Source of the DNA: Bacillota bacterium
Lineage (GTDB): Bacteria; Bacillota; Limnochordia; Darwinibacteriales; Darwinibacteriaceae
Assembly (NCBI GenBank): GCA_012799115.1
Contig: JAAZLY010000136.1
Span: 1-12,337, forward strand
Length of the DNA stretch: 12,337 nt
Reading direction: 5' to 3'
In this document: positions 6,768 through 12,337 of the stretch, one piece after another
How positions within the stretch are numbered: position 1 is the first letter of the stretch
Layout of the letters: every line of letters begins with the position of its first letter
Notes under the pieces: model-generated
The model's input: only the letters and a program-made list of their open reading frames with translations
What the model was told of the DNA's origin: nothing
The model's database searches: none
Position numbers and translations under genes: made by a program

Positions 6768-7940
6768 ATGCGACCAACAAAGCTTATGCTCATCGCTCTT
6801 ATTCTACTTGTTTTGGCCAGCCCTATGCTAGGAGCTGCCAGGGCCCTAGCAGCCTTTTCAGATATCACTCATAACTGGGCCAAGGACGCCATCTTGTCCC
6901 TGGAAGCCGAGGGTCTTTTTGAGGATTTATGGGTAGAAACCTTTAATCCTTCTGCCAGTGTTACCCATGAAGAGGCCTTCACTTTATTTGCCGAAGCCTT
7001 TAGCCTGACCGAAGAAGAAAAAGAGGCCCTAGTGGCCTGGCTTAGTGACCTCTTGGTGGGACATGCTGAAGGGGTTACCCGGGGCGAGTTTGTAGCTGCA
7101 ATTGCCAATCTCCTTGCCCTCGGGGAAACGGTGGAGGTGCCCAAGGAGTTTTATCCTTCCTTTGCCGATGTAAGCTATGATTATCCTGGGTTCTTGGGAG
7201 TCGAAGTCCTCTACAGACTCGGTCTCTTGCCAACCCATATGATCGGACGCTTTGAACCCTATCGCTTGATCACCCGTAGTGAAGTTGCCTTCATCCTAGC
7301 CCAAGCACAGGAACTTGAAGAAGTCCAGGGATTGGTCGGCGAAGTTTCTGAAGGAGGCAAGGAGTTTACGCTAGTGGATCCAGAAGGTGCTAAAGAACGC
7401 AGCTTCTCCCTCCTAGGCGAAACTCTCTATGTGGGACCTAGTACGTTGACTCGCGAAGCGGTCACAAAGAATGAACAGCTGGAAGAAGGCCAGAAGGTAA
7501 GTATTTTGGCCAGAAAACATCAAGCACTCCTTGTCCAGCTAGAAGATGTCTCCACCGCCAAAGCATTTATGGATGGTTTGAACAACGCTACGAAGGTCTT
7601 GGTGGAGGTACTAACTCCAGCCCAGATTAATGCCATCATTGCCGGTGATTGGGAGCAGCTCGGTGAAGAGGTCAGTTATGAGCTCTATGAACAGCTCATC
7701 GATCGAGGTGTCTCTCCTTGGGAAGCGGATGCCCTGCTAAAGAGAGATTGGGACAACCTCCAAATGATGCTGCAGGAAAGGCTCACACTAGAAGCAGCCG
7801 ATTACCTGCAGGTAACCCCTGAACTACTACAGGCTGCAGTGAGTCAGGATTGGGAGAAGCTCCTAGAGTATGCCCAGGTAGAACTGGCCCAGCGCTTGTT
7901 AACAAGTGAGTGGCTGAAGGGTGTTACCACGAATAACTAA
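6768..7940 (+). CDS. Secreted SLH-domain protein with C-terminal DW repeats
   Basis: This 390-residue exported protein is predicted to bind the cell wall. Residues 1-28 form a signal peptide (basic start, hydrophobic core, ALA cleavage site). The SLH region follows: one clear repeat opening FSDITHNWAKDAILSL (from about 30), a divergent middle unit (about 78-118, VTRGEFVAAIANLLAL), and a third opening SFADVSYDYPGF (about 131-180). SLH triplets bind pyruvylated wall polymers. Residues about 183-262 look like a small beta-rich domain (GLVGEV, KEFTLV, EGQKVSIL). Residues 283-380 are three repeats of about 33 residues with the core [ST]-P-x4-A-x4-D-W-[ED]-x-L; I do not recognise this family. The ATG at 6768 lies seven bases behind AAGGAG, whereas the ATG at 6762 is only one base away. 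Its 3' end overlaps the convergent transpeptidase gene by 17 bp. Its exact role is unknown. Confidence 0.88.
   Translation: MRPTKLMLIALILLVLASPMLGAARALAAFSDITHNWAKDAILSLEAEGLFEDLWVETFNPSASVTHEEAFTLFAEAFSLTEEEKEALVAWLSDLLVGHAEGVTRGEFVAAIANLLALGETVEVPKEFYPSFADVSYDYPGFLGVEVLYRLGLLPTHMIGRFEPYRLITRSEVAFILAQAQELEEVQGLVGEVSEGGKEFTLVDPEGAKERSFSLLGETLYVGPSTLTREAVTKNEQLEEGQKVSILARKHQALLVQLEDVSTAKAFMDGLNNATKVLVEVLTPAQINAIIAGDWEQLGEEVSYELYEQLIDRGVSPWEADALLKRDWDNLQMMLQERLTLEAADYLQVTPELLQAAVSQDWEKLLEYAQVELAQRLLTSEWLKGVTTNN
7614..7916 (+). repeat. Three protein-level tandem repeats of about 33 residues
   Basis: Within the SLH protein the cores TPAQINAIIAGDWEQL, SPWEADALLKRDWDNL and TPELLQAAVSQDWEKL align without gaps and start 33 and 34 residues apart. 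Each is followed by about 17 mostly helical residues with Leu and Glu. The DNA has diverged, so these are old internal duplications rather than a recent expansion. Confidence 0.75.
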
Positions 7941-9006
7941 CCTCTGTTGGCCACTTTAGCTCGAGCTGAGACAATGAGTCCGCCGCCAGGAGGGCTTCCG
8001 CCGGTTGATAGATCTCGCCCCAGAGAGAAATCACTTGCATGGGGATTGGCATCAACTGCCGACTTGGCTCTAGCGCACGTAGATATACCTCTCCTTCGAA
8101 CATGAGAGCTTTGCCCAGGATTTGCTCGCCCACATAGCCTATGGGACTATGGAGGATGAGCTCGTCCTGGGTTTTGCTATACCCAAGTCCGGTAGTCTGA
8201 AGATAGAGCTCCAGGGGCAGATAGTATGCTTCTCCCCATTTGACTGTCGCCTGGGAGAGTTCGCTCCTGGGATCGAAGGGCAAGTCAAAGGGGAGAAAGA
8301 GCGATCCATCCCACTCTACGGCAGGTTTCGCAACCAGCTCTCCATTAAAAGATAAGGACAACTCCCAGGGGAGTGCTTGGGGGTCACCCGTTGGGTTTCT
8401 CAGTAGCGTGAGGAGAGCAGGCATATGGATGCCGTGCCAGGAGGATCTGCCTAGTTCTTGATGGAGCTGCTCTTCACTTCCCCCCCGCCTATAGACATCA
8501 GGGTAGACGGTAATTGTCCTCGTATGCAGGAGTGGATCTTCAGCCAAGACGATAGTCTGATAAATGAGATGGACTGGAGTTCCCACCGTAACCAGATCTG
8601 CTAGTTCTTCTACATCGCTATTGTTCATGCGAATACAACCCGATGATGCTGGGTGACCAATGGAAGCCGGATTGTTTGTTCCGTGAATTCCATAGCCTGG
8701 AAAGCCCAAGCCCAGCCAACGAGTACCTACAGGGTTATCCGGTCCTGGCAAGATCGGGGTTCGCCCCTCAGGGGGGTAGTAGGTGGGATCGATCACTTTG
8801 TTTATGATGGTTGTTTCCCCAAGCGTAGAAGGGTTGAGTTCTGTGCCGATGCTAATGGGATAACTTCGGATGGGAAATCCGTCATCATAGAGGTAGAGGC
8901 TAAAGGCCGGTATGTTGATGACAATCATACGCTCGGCCAAGGCCGTTCCTCCAAGAAGAACGAGTGCCAGAATGAGACAAACCAGGAAAAAACTTGGTTT
9001 ATGCAT
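7924..9006 (-). CDS. Secreted L,D-transpeptidase (YkuD) with C-terminal extension
   Basis: This is probably a wall cross-linking or wall-anchoring enzyme acting outside the membrane. Residues 1-24 form a signal peptide (LILALVLLGGTALA). The YkuD domain covers about 26-150 and contains the HGT (108-110) and HPASSGCIRMNNSD (118-131) motifs, with Cys124 as nucleophile and His108 and Arg126 as conserved partners. Residues about 170-360 are an extension with repeated short beta motifs (WDGSLFLPFDL, WGEAYYLPLELYLQ, FEGEVYLRAL). It resembles the stalk (copper-amine-oxidase-N-like) modules of Bacillota envelope proteins; this assignment is tentative. I chose the ATG at 9006, with GGAGGAG six bases upstream. 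An in-frame ATG at 9030 has no ribosome site. That ribosome site is part of a 16-bp hairpin. The gene follows nrdJ and overlaps the SLH gene tail to tail by 17 bp. Confidence 0.93.
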   Translation of the reverse strand: MHKPSFFLVCLILALVLLGGTALAERMIVINIPAFSLYLYDDGFPIRSYPISIGTELNPSTLGETTIINKVIDPTYYPPEGRTPILPGPDNPVGTRWLGLGFPGYGIHGTNNPASIGHPASSGCIRMNNSDVEELADLVTVGTPVHLIYQTIVLAEDPLLHTRTITVYPDVYRRGGSEEQLHQELGRSSWHGIHMPALLTLLRNPTGDPQALPWELSLSFNGELVAKPAVEWDGSLFLPFDLPFDPRSELSQATVKWGEAYYLPLELYLQTTGLGYSKTQDELILHSPIGYVGEQILGKALMFEGEVYLRALEPSRQLMPIPMQVISLWGEIYQPAEALLAADSLSQLELKWPTEVSYSW

Positions 9007-9009
9007 AAA

Positions 9010-9050
9010 AATCTCCTCCCCCGTTAGCATGGCAAACGAAGGAGGAGATT
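9010..9050 (-). terminator. Strong hairpin between nrdJ and the transpeptidase gene
   Basis: On the minus strand the arm AATCTCCTCCTTCGTT (9050-9035) pairs with AACGGGGGAGGAGATT (9025-9010) over 16 bp with only two G-U pairs, around a nine-base loop. A short T tract follows, so it could be the nrdJ terminator. The 3' arm also contains the GGAGGAG ribosome site of the transpeptidase gene, whose ATG is three bases beyond the stem. It may therefore act on transcription, translation or both. Confidence 0.75.
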
Positions 9051-9062
9051 ATTCTTTCTACA

Positions 9063-11303
9063 TTAGCTACAGCGACTGAAACCGCATTCTAGACATGTGG
9101 CACAGCCACTTTCTTCTACCATCGTACCGCTACATTCTGGGCAAGTGCCCCCTGTAAACAGGCTCGATCCAAGATCGGAGTTCTCAGCTGGTCGCGAAAC
9201 TGTAGGTTCGAGAGCTGCGGCTGGAGCTGGAGTAGCTCCCCCATTGCTCTTAATGTAGTCCTCCAGGACATGGGCAATGGCATCGGGACAAGAGAGGATC
9301 TGCCTACCATCTTGCCAAATGGGATGGGGACAACGAATACCCTTGAGCTGCTTGACCACCTGCTGGGGTTCTACGCCTGCCCTGAGAGAAAGGGAAATGA
9401 GTCTGGCTGTGGCTTCGGAGAAGGAACCTGCGCAACCCCCTGCTTTCCCAATTGTCGTGAACACTTCACAAATGCCGTGTTCATCGGAGTTGATCGTAAC
9501 GTACAAGGAGCCACAACCGGTCTTCACCCTCACTGTCTGTCCTGTAGTAACCCTCGGACGTCTACGGGGAGTTGGTCTTGTTGGAGCCTCGTCCCTAACT
9601 ACTTCTTCTTCCTCTTTCTTATGTCCAACAGTCAAGACTTCGCCTTCCCTCGAGCCGGCGCGATACACCGTCACGCCTTTGCAACCTAGTTCGTAGGCCA
9701 GTTCGTAGACGGCGCGAATATCGTCTCGCGTGGCTTCTTGGGGGAAGTTTACTGTCTTGCTGACCGCGTTATCGGTGAATTCCTGGAAGGCGGCCTGCAT
9801 CCGAATATGCCATTCGGGTGTTGTTTCGTAGGCGGTTACAAAGATCTTGCGCAGTTCCTCTGGAATCGCGTCTAAGTCTCGTACGTTACCTCGTTTGGCT
9901 ACTTCTTCAATGAGTTCTGGATGGTAGAGTCCTTCTTCCTTGAGAATCTCTTCGAACTGAGGGTTGACCTCAATGAGCCGATCGTTATCCATGACATTCC
10001 GCGTGAAGGCTAGGGCAAAGATGGGCTCGATTCCACTGGAACAACCGGCGATGATGGAAATGGTGCCCGTTGGGGCGATGGTTGTGACAGTGGCGTTTCT
10101 CATGGGTCTACCCGTCTTTTCGAAGATGCTGCCCTTGTAGTTGGGGAAGGATCCCCGCTCTTCGCCAAGCTTGGAGGATGCTGCATGGCCCTTGGTCTGA
10201 ATGAAACGCATGAGCTCGCGACCGAGTTCAATGCCTTCTTCACTGTTATAGGGAATGCCAAGGCGCATCAATAGATCCGCAAAGCCCATCACACCGAGAC
10301 CAATCTTGCGGTTAGCATAGGTCATCTCTTGGATGGCCGGAATGGGATACAGATTTGCATCAATCACGTCGTCGAGGAAACGAACCCCGATTTCTACCAC
10401 TTCCTCTAGACGGTCCCAGTCAATGGTCCAGGCATCGCCTTCTTTGATGGCCATTTTGGCGAGGTTAATGGATCCAAGGTTGCAGCTTTCATTTGGTAGC
10501 AAGGGCTGTTCTCCGCAGGGGTTTGTGGCTTCAATTTCGCCAACCAAGGGTGTTGGATTGGCACGATTGATCCGATCAAGGAAGACGATACCAGGTTCAC
10601 CGTTCTTCCAGGCCATGTCGATAATTAGGTCAAAAACGTCTTTGGCATTGAGTTCGCCCACCACTTCTTTGGAGCGGGGATTAATGAGATTGTAGGATTC
10701 TCCGGCAAAGACGGCCTCCATGAACTCTTCGGTGATGGCCACAGAGATGTTGAAGTTTGTGACTTCGCCTGGATCCGCCTTGCACTGAATAAACTGGAGG
10801 ATGTCTGGATGGTCAACCCGTAGGATTCCCATGTTGGCCCCGCGCCTTGTACCACCCTGCTTGATGGCATCTGTCGTTGCATTATAGGCCTTCATGAAGG
10901 AAACGGGTCCACTGGCTACTCCGCCCGTAGTGCTCACCATATCTGAGTTTGGACGCAGGCGCGAAAAACTAAAGCCTGTTCCACCTCCAGACTTCTGGAT
11001 TAAAGCGGTGTTTTTCAGCGTTTCAAAGATACCTTCCATGGAGTCTTCAACGGGAAGAACAAAACAAGCGGATAATTGCTGTAATTCACGCCCTGCATTC
11101 ATCAATGTGGGGCTGTTTGGTAAGAACTCCAGGTTGTCCATGACCTCGAAGAAGCGCTCTTCCCACTGGGGATCGTCCTCAAATTGGGCCACGCTCTTAG
11201 CCACTCTGCGCAACATGTCCTCTGGGGTTTCGACAACGTTTCCGTCTACTTTAGCCAGATAACGTCGCTCTAGGACCGTTCTGGCGTTGTCAGATAGTAA
11301 CAT
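9063..11303 (-). CDS. nrdJ: Class II (adenosylcobalamin-dependent) ribonucleotide reductase
   Basis: It makes deoxyribonucleotides from ribonucleotides using a B12-generated radical, with or without oxygen. It has 746 residues. The active site shows N261-x-C263-x-E265 in NPCGEQPL, with C263 as radical Cys. C80 (LSACFVLP) and C274 (NESCNLGS) are the redox pair; the 11-residue gap from C263 to C274 matches the Thermotoga-type enzyme. A phosphate-binding APTGTIS (410-416) is present. After a charged linker (about 562-585) comes a TSCPD-type domain (about 590-685, TGCGSLYVTI, GGCAGSFSEA). Last is a zinc-ribbon-like tail with Cys 721, 724, 734, 737, 740 and 745, thought to re-reduce the active site. 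The ATG at 11303 follows GGGAGGAAGG. It has its own promoter with two NrdR-box-like sites, and the short leader leaves no room for a cobalamin riboswitch. Confidence 0.97.
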   Translation of the reverse strand: MLLSDNARTVLERRYLAKVDGNVVETPEDMLRRVAKSVAQFEDDPQWEERFFEVMDNLEFLPNSPTLMNAGRELQQLSACFVLPVEDSMEGIFETLKNTALIQKSGGGTGFSFSRLRPNSDMVSTTGGVASGPVSFMKAYNATTDAIKQGGTRRGANMGILRVDHPDILQFIQCKADPGEVTNFNISVAITEEFMEAVFAGESYNLINPRSKEVVGELNAKDVFDLIIDMAWKNGEPGIVFLDRINRANPTPLVGEIEATNPCGEQPLLPNESCNLGSINLAKMAIKEGDAWTIDWDRLEEVVEIGVRFLDDVIDANLYPIPAIQEMTYANRKIGLGVMGFADLLMRLGIPYNSEEGIELGRELMRFIQTKGHAASSKLGEERGSFPNYKGSIFEKTGRPMRNATVTTIAPTGTISIIAGCSSGIEPIFALAFTRNVMDNDRLIEVNPQFEEILKEEGLYHPELIEEVAKRGNVRDLDAIPEELRKIFVTAYETTPEWHIRMQAAFQEFTDNAVSKTVNFPQEATRDDIRAVYELAYELGCKGVTVYRAGSREGEVLTVGHKKEEEEVVRDEAPTRPTPRRRPRVTTGQTVRVKTGCGSLYVTINSDEHGICEVFTTIGKAGGCAGSFSEATARLISLSLRAGVEPQQVVKQLKGIRCPHPIWQDGRQILSCPDAIAHVLEDYIKSNGGATPAPAAALEPTVSRPAENSDLGSSLFTGGTCPECSGTMVEESGCATCLECGFSRCS

Positions 11304-11321
11304 GTATACCTTCCTCCCTAA

Positions 11322-11337
11322 CTACTATAAATTGTGT
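11322..11337 (-). promoter_or_regulatory. NrdR-box-like site, promoter-distal
   Basis: On the minus strand the site reads ACACAATTTATAGTAG, matching my recollection of the NrdR consensus (acaCwATATaTwgtgt type) at about 13 of 16 positions. It lies in the early transcribed region, just downstream of the predicted nrdJ start point, and 15 bp from the second box. Confidence 0.7.
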
Positions 11338-11349
11338 TTTGGCCTCTAA

Positions 11350-11378
11350 ATTATACTATATATGGTAAGATTTGTCCA
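11350..11378 (-). promoter_or_regulatory. Sigma-A promoter of nrdJ
   Basis: A -35 box TGGACA (11378-11373) and a perfect -10 box TATAAT (11355-11350) are separated by 17 bp. The expected start point near 11343 gives a leader of about 40 bases. The -35 lies nine bases behind the perR terminator, so nrdJ has an independent promoter. Confidence 0.85.
11353..11368 (-). promoter_or_regulatory. NrdR-box-like site, overlapping the -10
   Basis: The minus strand reads TTACCATATATAGTAT, about 12 of 16 matches to the NrdR consensus. It covers the promoter spacer and part of the -10 box. Its start is exactly 31 bp from that of the other box, about three helical turns, which is the usual tandem spacing for this ATP/dATP-sensing repressor. 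Confidence 0.7.
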
Positions 11379-11387
11379 TGAAAGAAT

Positions 11388-11423
11388 AAAAAACGGGCAT
11401 CATGATTATACTCATGATACCCG
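11388..11423 (-). terminator. Rho-independent terminator of perR
   Basis: On the minus strand CGGGTATCATGA pairs with TCATGATGCCCG over 12 bp (one G-U pair) around a six-base loop. Six T residues follow. It starts 24 bp after the perR stop codon and cleanly separates perR from nrdJ. Confidence 0.92.
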
Positions 11424-11446
11424 GCTTGGGATGGCTCGTTACGCTC

Positions 11447-11866
11447 TTAGTGCTGATCGGATTGAACCGATTCTTTTTCGGAGCAATCAGCACAATTTCC
11501 ATGAAACTCAAGACGATGGTTGAAGACTTCATAATTACCAAGCTTTTCGACCTTGGCTTCAAGTTCATGAAGGATTGGCATATCTAGATCTTCTACACTT
11601 CCGCAAGAATCACAGATGAAGTGATAATGGCTCTCTGAATTAGCGTCAAAACGCGAATGATGACTACCATAGGCCAGCTCCTGAATTTCACCATGTTCGC
11701 TCAATGTCCTCAAATTGCGATATATGGTACCAAGACTGACATGAGGCATCTCCTTGCGTACTTCTTGATACACCCAGTCTGCCGTGGGATGACTTTTGGT
11801 TCCTCGCAAGACTTGAAGAATGGCCTCGCGCTGTTTGGTCCGCCTGACAAAACCTTTAGGCTTCAC
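11447..11866 (-). CDS. perR: Fur-family peroxide-responsive repressor PerR
   Basis: This metal-dependent repressor uses iron-catalysed oxidation of its His ligands to sense hydrogen peroxide and controls antioxidant and metal genes. At 139 residues it has a winged helix (about 1-75, recognition region HVSLGTIYRNLRTL) and a dimerisation domain. The zinc site is C85, C88, C125 and C128. The regulatory metal ligands of Bacillus PerR are all matched with a constant offset of 11: H26, D74, H80, H82 and D93. The Asp at 93 favours PerR over Fur, which usually differs there. The GTG start at 11866 lies five bases behind GGAGGAG. Single-gene unit: own promoter upstream, strong terminator downstream. 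I could not see a convincing PerR box in its promoter. Confidence 0.94.
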   Translation of the reverse strand: MKPKGFVRRTKQREAILQVLRGTKSHPTADWVYQEVRKEMPHVSLGTIYRNLRTLSEHGEIQELAYGSHHSRFDANSESHYHFICDSCGSVEDLDMPILHELEAKVEKLGNYEVFNHRLEFHGNCADCSEKESVQSDQH

Positions 11867-11904
11867 TGCGACTCCTCCGCTTCTTATTGAGAATTACGTT
11901 TATT

Positions 11905-11932
11905 ATTGTACCACGTGTGGAGGCAATGTCAA
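11905..11932 (-). promoter_or_regulatory. Sigma-A promoter of perR
   Basis: A perfect -35 TTGACA (11932-11927) is followed after 16 bp by the -10 TACAAT (11910-11905). The spacer holds CACGTG. The expected start point near 11898 gives a leader of about 30 bases. Confidence 0.8.
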
Positions 11933-12072
11933 GGAAAAATCCCTTGTCCACCTAGATTGTGCTGGCGGTCTGTGTTTGTTTCTCGTTGTTTCTCAACATT
12001 ATATACCATTTTTGGACAATCCTGGATCCTTGTTTAAGAAACAAGCAAAATGGGATGATCTGAAAAAAGTGG
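11933..12072. other. Non-coding spacer with short repeats
   Basis: I see no credible gene here. It contains a 9-bp direct repeat TTGTTTCTC at 11976-11984 and 11986-11994 (10-bp spacing). A 7-bp inverted repeat CTTGTTT-AAG-AAACAAG lies at 12029-12045. Either may be a protein-binding site or chance. Confidence 0.4.
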
Positions 12073-12101
12073 TTGCAAAAAGCCCTGGTTCGTGGTAGGA
12101 T
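12073..12101 (+). promoter_or_regulatory. Probable promoter of tRNA-Leu
   Basis: A -35 TTGCAA (12073-12078), a 17-bp spacer and a -10 TAGGAT (12096-12101) place the start point near 12108, about 18 bases before the mature tRNA. Confidence 0.6.
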
Positions 12102-12125
12102 TATTGATGTTACAGGTTCACAGAC

Positions 12126-12211
<86 letters not shown>

Positions 12212-12221
12212 TATAAGTATG

Positions 12222-12246
12222 AAAACCCCATGATGGGGTTTTTTTG
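12222..12246 (+). terminator. Rho-independent terminator of tRNA-Leu
   Basis: AAAACCCCA and TGGGGTTTT form a 9-bp stem with a three-base loop, followed by more T residues, 10 bases after the tRNA. The A tract on the 5' side means it could also stop transcription coming from the right on the minus strand. Confidence 0.93.
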
Positions 12247-12337
12247 TTTAACAGTACTCTTCGCAAACGTGAGGAAAGTGGACCTCCAAGTTACATTGCT
12301 TAGGCCGCCGCTTCGTTATAGCGCATTGTCCAGAATA
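12247..12337. other. Unassigned window end
   Basis: Two partial open frames reach the edge. One is a minus-strand tail of 29 codons ending in TAA at 12248-12250 (YSGQCAITKRRPKQC, then NLEVHFPHVCEEYC). The other is a plus-strand GTG frame from 12280 behind GAGG. Neither is long enough to call, and I recognise neither. Confidence 0.25.

Noticed and set aside
7940..7990. Terminator between the convergent SLH and transpeptidase genes, and the AGCTCGAGCT palindrome nearby
   Set aside because: The palindrome is short, lies within the transpeptidase coding region and has no T tract.
9277..9696. Two long plus-strand open frames opposite nrdJ (139 codons each)
   Set aside because: They lie antisense to a fully convincing nrdJ, lack ribosome sites and resemble no family. 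They are composition-driven shadows.
11304..11345. Cobalamin riboswitch ahead of the B12-dependent reductase
   Set aside because: The predicted leader is about 40 bases, far too short for an AdoCbl riboswitch, and no B12-box-like sequence is visible.
11880..11935. PerR box in the perR promoter
   Set aside because: The AT-rich stretch around the -10 and leader does not give a 7-1-7 inverted repeat close to TTATAATNATTATAA in any register I tried.
11820..12098. Plus-strand open frame of 92 codons across the perR promoter
   Set aside because: It overlaps the perR start and both of its promoter boxes, has no ribosome site and no recognisable domain.
12248..12337. HNH-like tail (QCAIT, LEVHF) in the minus-strand partial frame
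   Set aside because: Only 29 codons are visible and the spacing does not clearly match an HNH motif. A competing plus-strand frame is equally open.

Overview
The window looks like a chromosomal housekeeping region of an anaerobic or oxygen-sensitive member of the Bacillota (Clostridia or Limnochordia-like). The grounds are strong Shine-Dalgarno sequences, frequent GTG starts, an S-layer-homology (SLH) protein, a class II (B12-dependent) ribonucleotide reductase, a PerR-type regulator, and a polA-mutM-coaE-transglycosylase order typical of Gram-positive bacteria. Base composition looks mid-range and even throughout. I see no phage, insertion sequence, CRISPR array or defence locus. Genus cannot be assigned from the sequence alone.

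Region 1 (about 23-6603, minus strand) is a tightly packed seven-gene row, read in the order polA, mutM, coaE, mgsA, lytic transglycosylase, nicotinate phosphoribosyltransferase, HTH/UTRA-like regulator. The first five genes are 0-4 bp apart, and stop codons sit inside or directly behind the next ribosome-binding site. The last two follow after 35 and 26 bp. The row links DNA repair (PolA, Fpg), cofactor synthesis (CoA, NAD), the glycolytic methylglyoxal bypass and wall remodelling. The final gene may be broken by a frameshift close to the window edge.

Region 2 (6604-9050) is about the cell envelope. A divergent intergenic region with a promoter and a 13-bp palindrome precedes a secreted SLH protein on the plus strand. 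Its C terminus carries three unrecognised repeats of about 33 residues. It converges on, and overlaps by 17 bp, a secreted L,D-transpeptidase with an unusual C-terminal extension. A 16-bp hairpin lies between the transpeptidase and nrdJ upstream of it and buries the transpeptidase ribosome-binding site.

Region 3 (9063-11932, minus strand) holds nrdJ and perR, each with its own sigma-A-type promoter, separated by a rho-independent terminator. The nrdJ promoter carries two NrdR-box-like sites exactly 31 bp apart, the arrangement expected for NrdR repression of ribonucleotide reductase.

Region 4 (about 11933-12337) is a mostly non-coding stretch followed by a plus-strand tRNA-Leu(CAA) gene with its own promoter and terminator. 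The last 90 bases are unassigned.

I did not find a convincing new multi-gene system. The observations most worth following up are the NrdR-box pair, the hairpin in front of the transpeptidase gene, the DW repeats of the SLH protein, and the regulator paired with the NAD-salvage gene.
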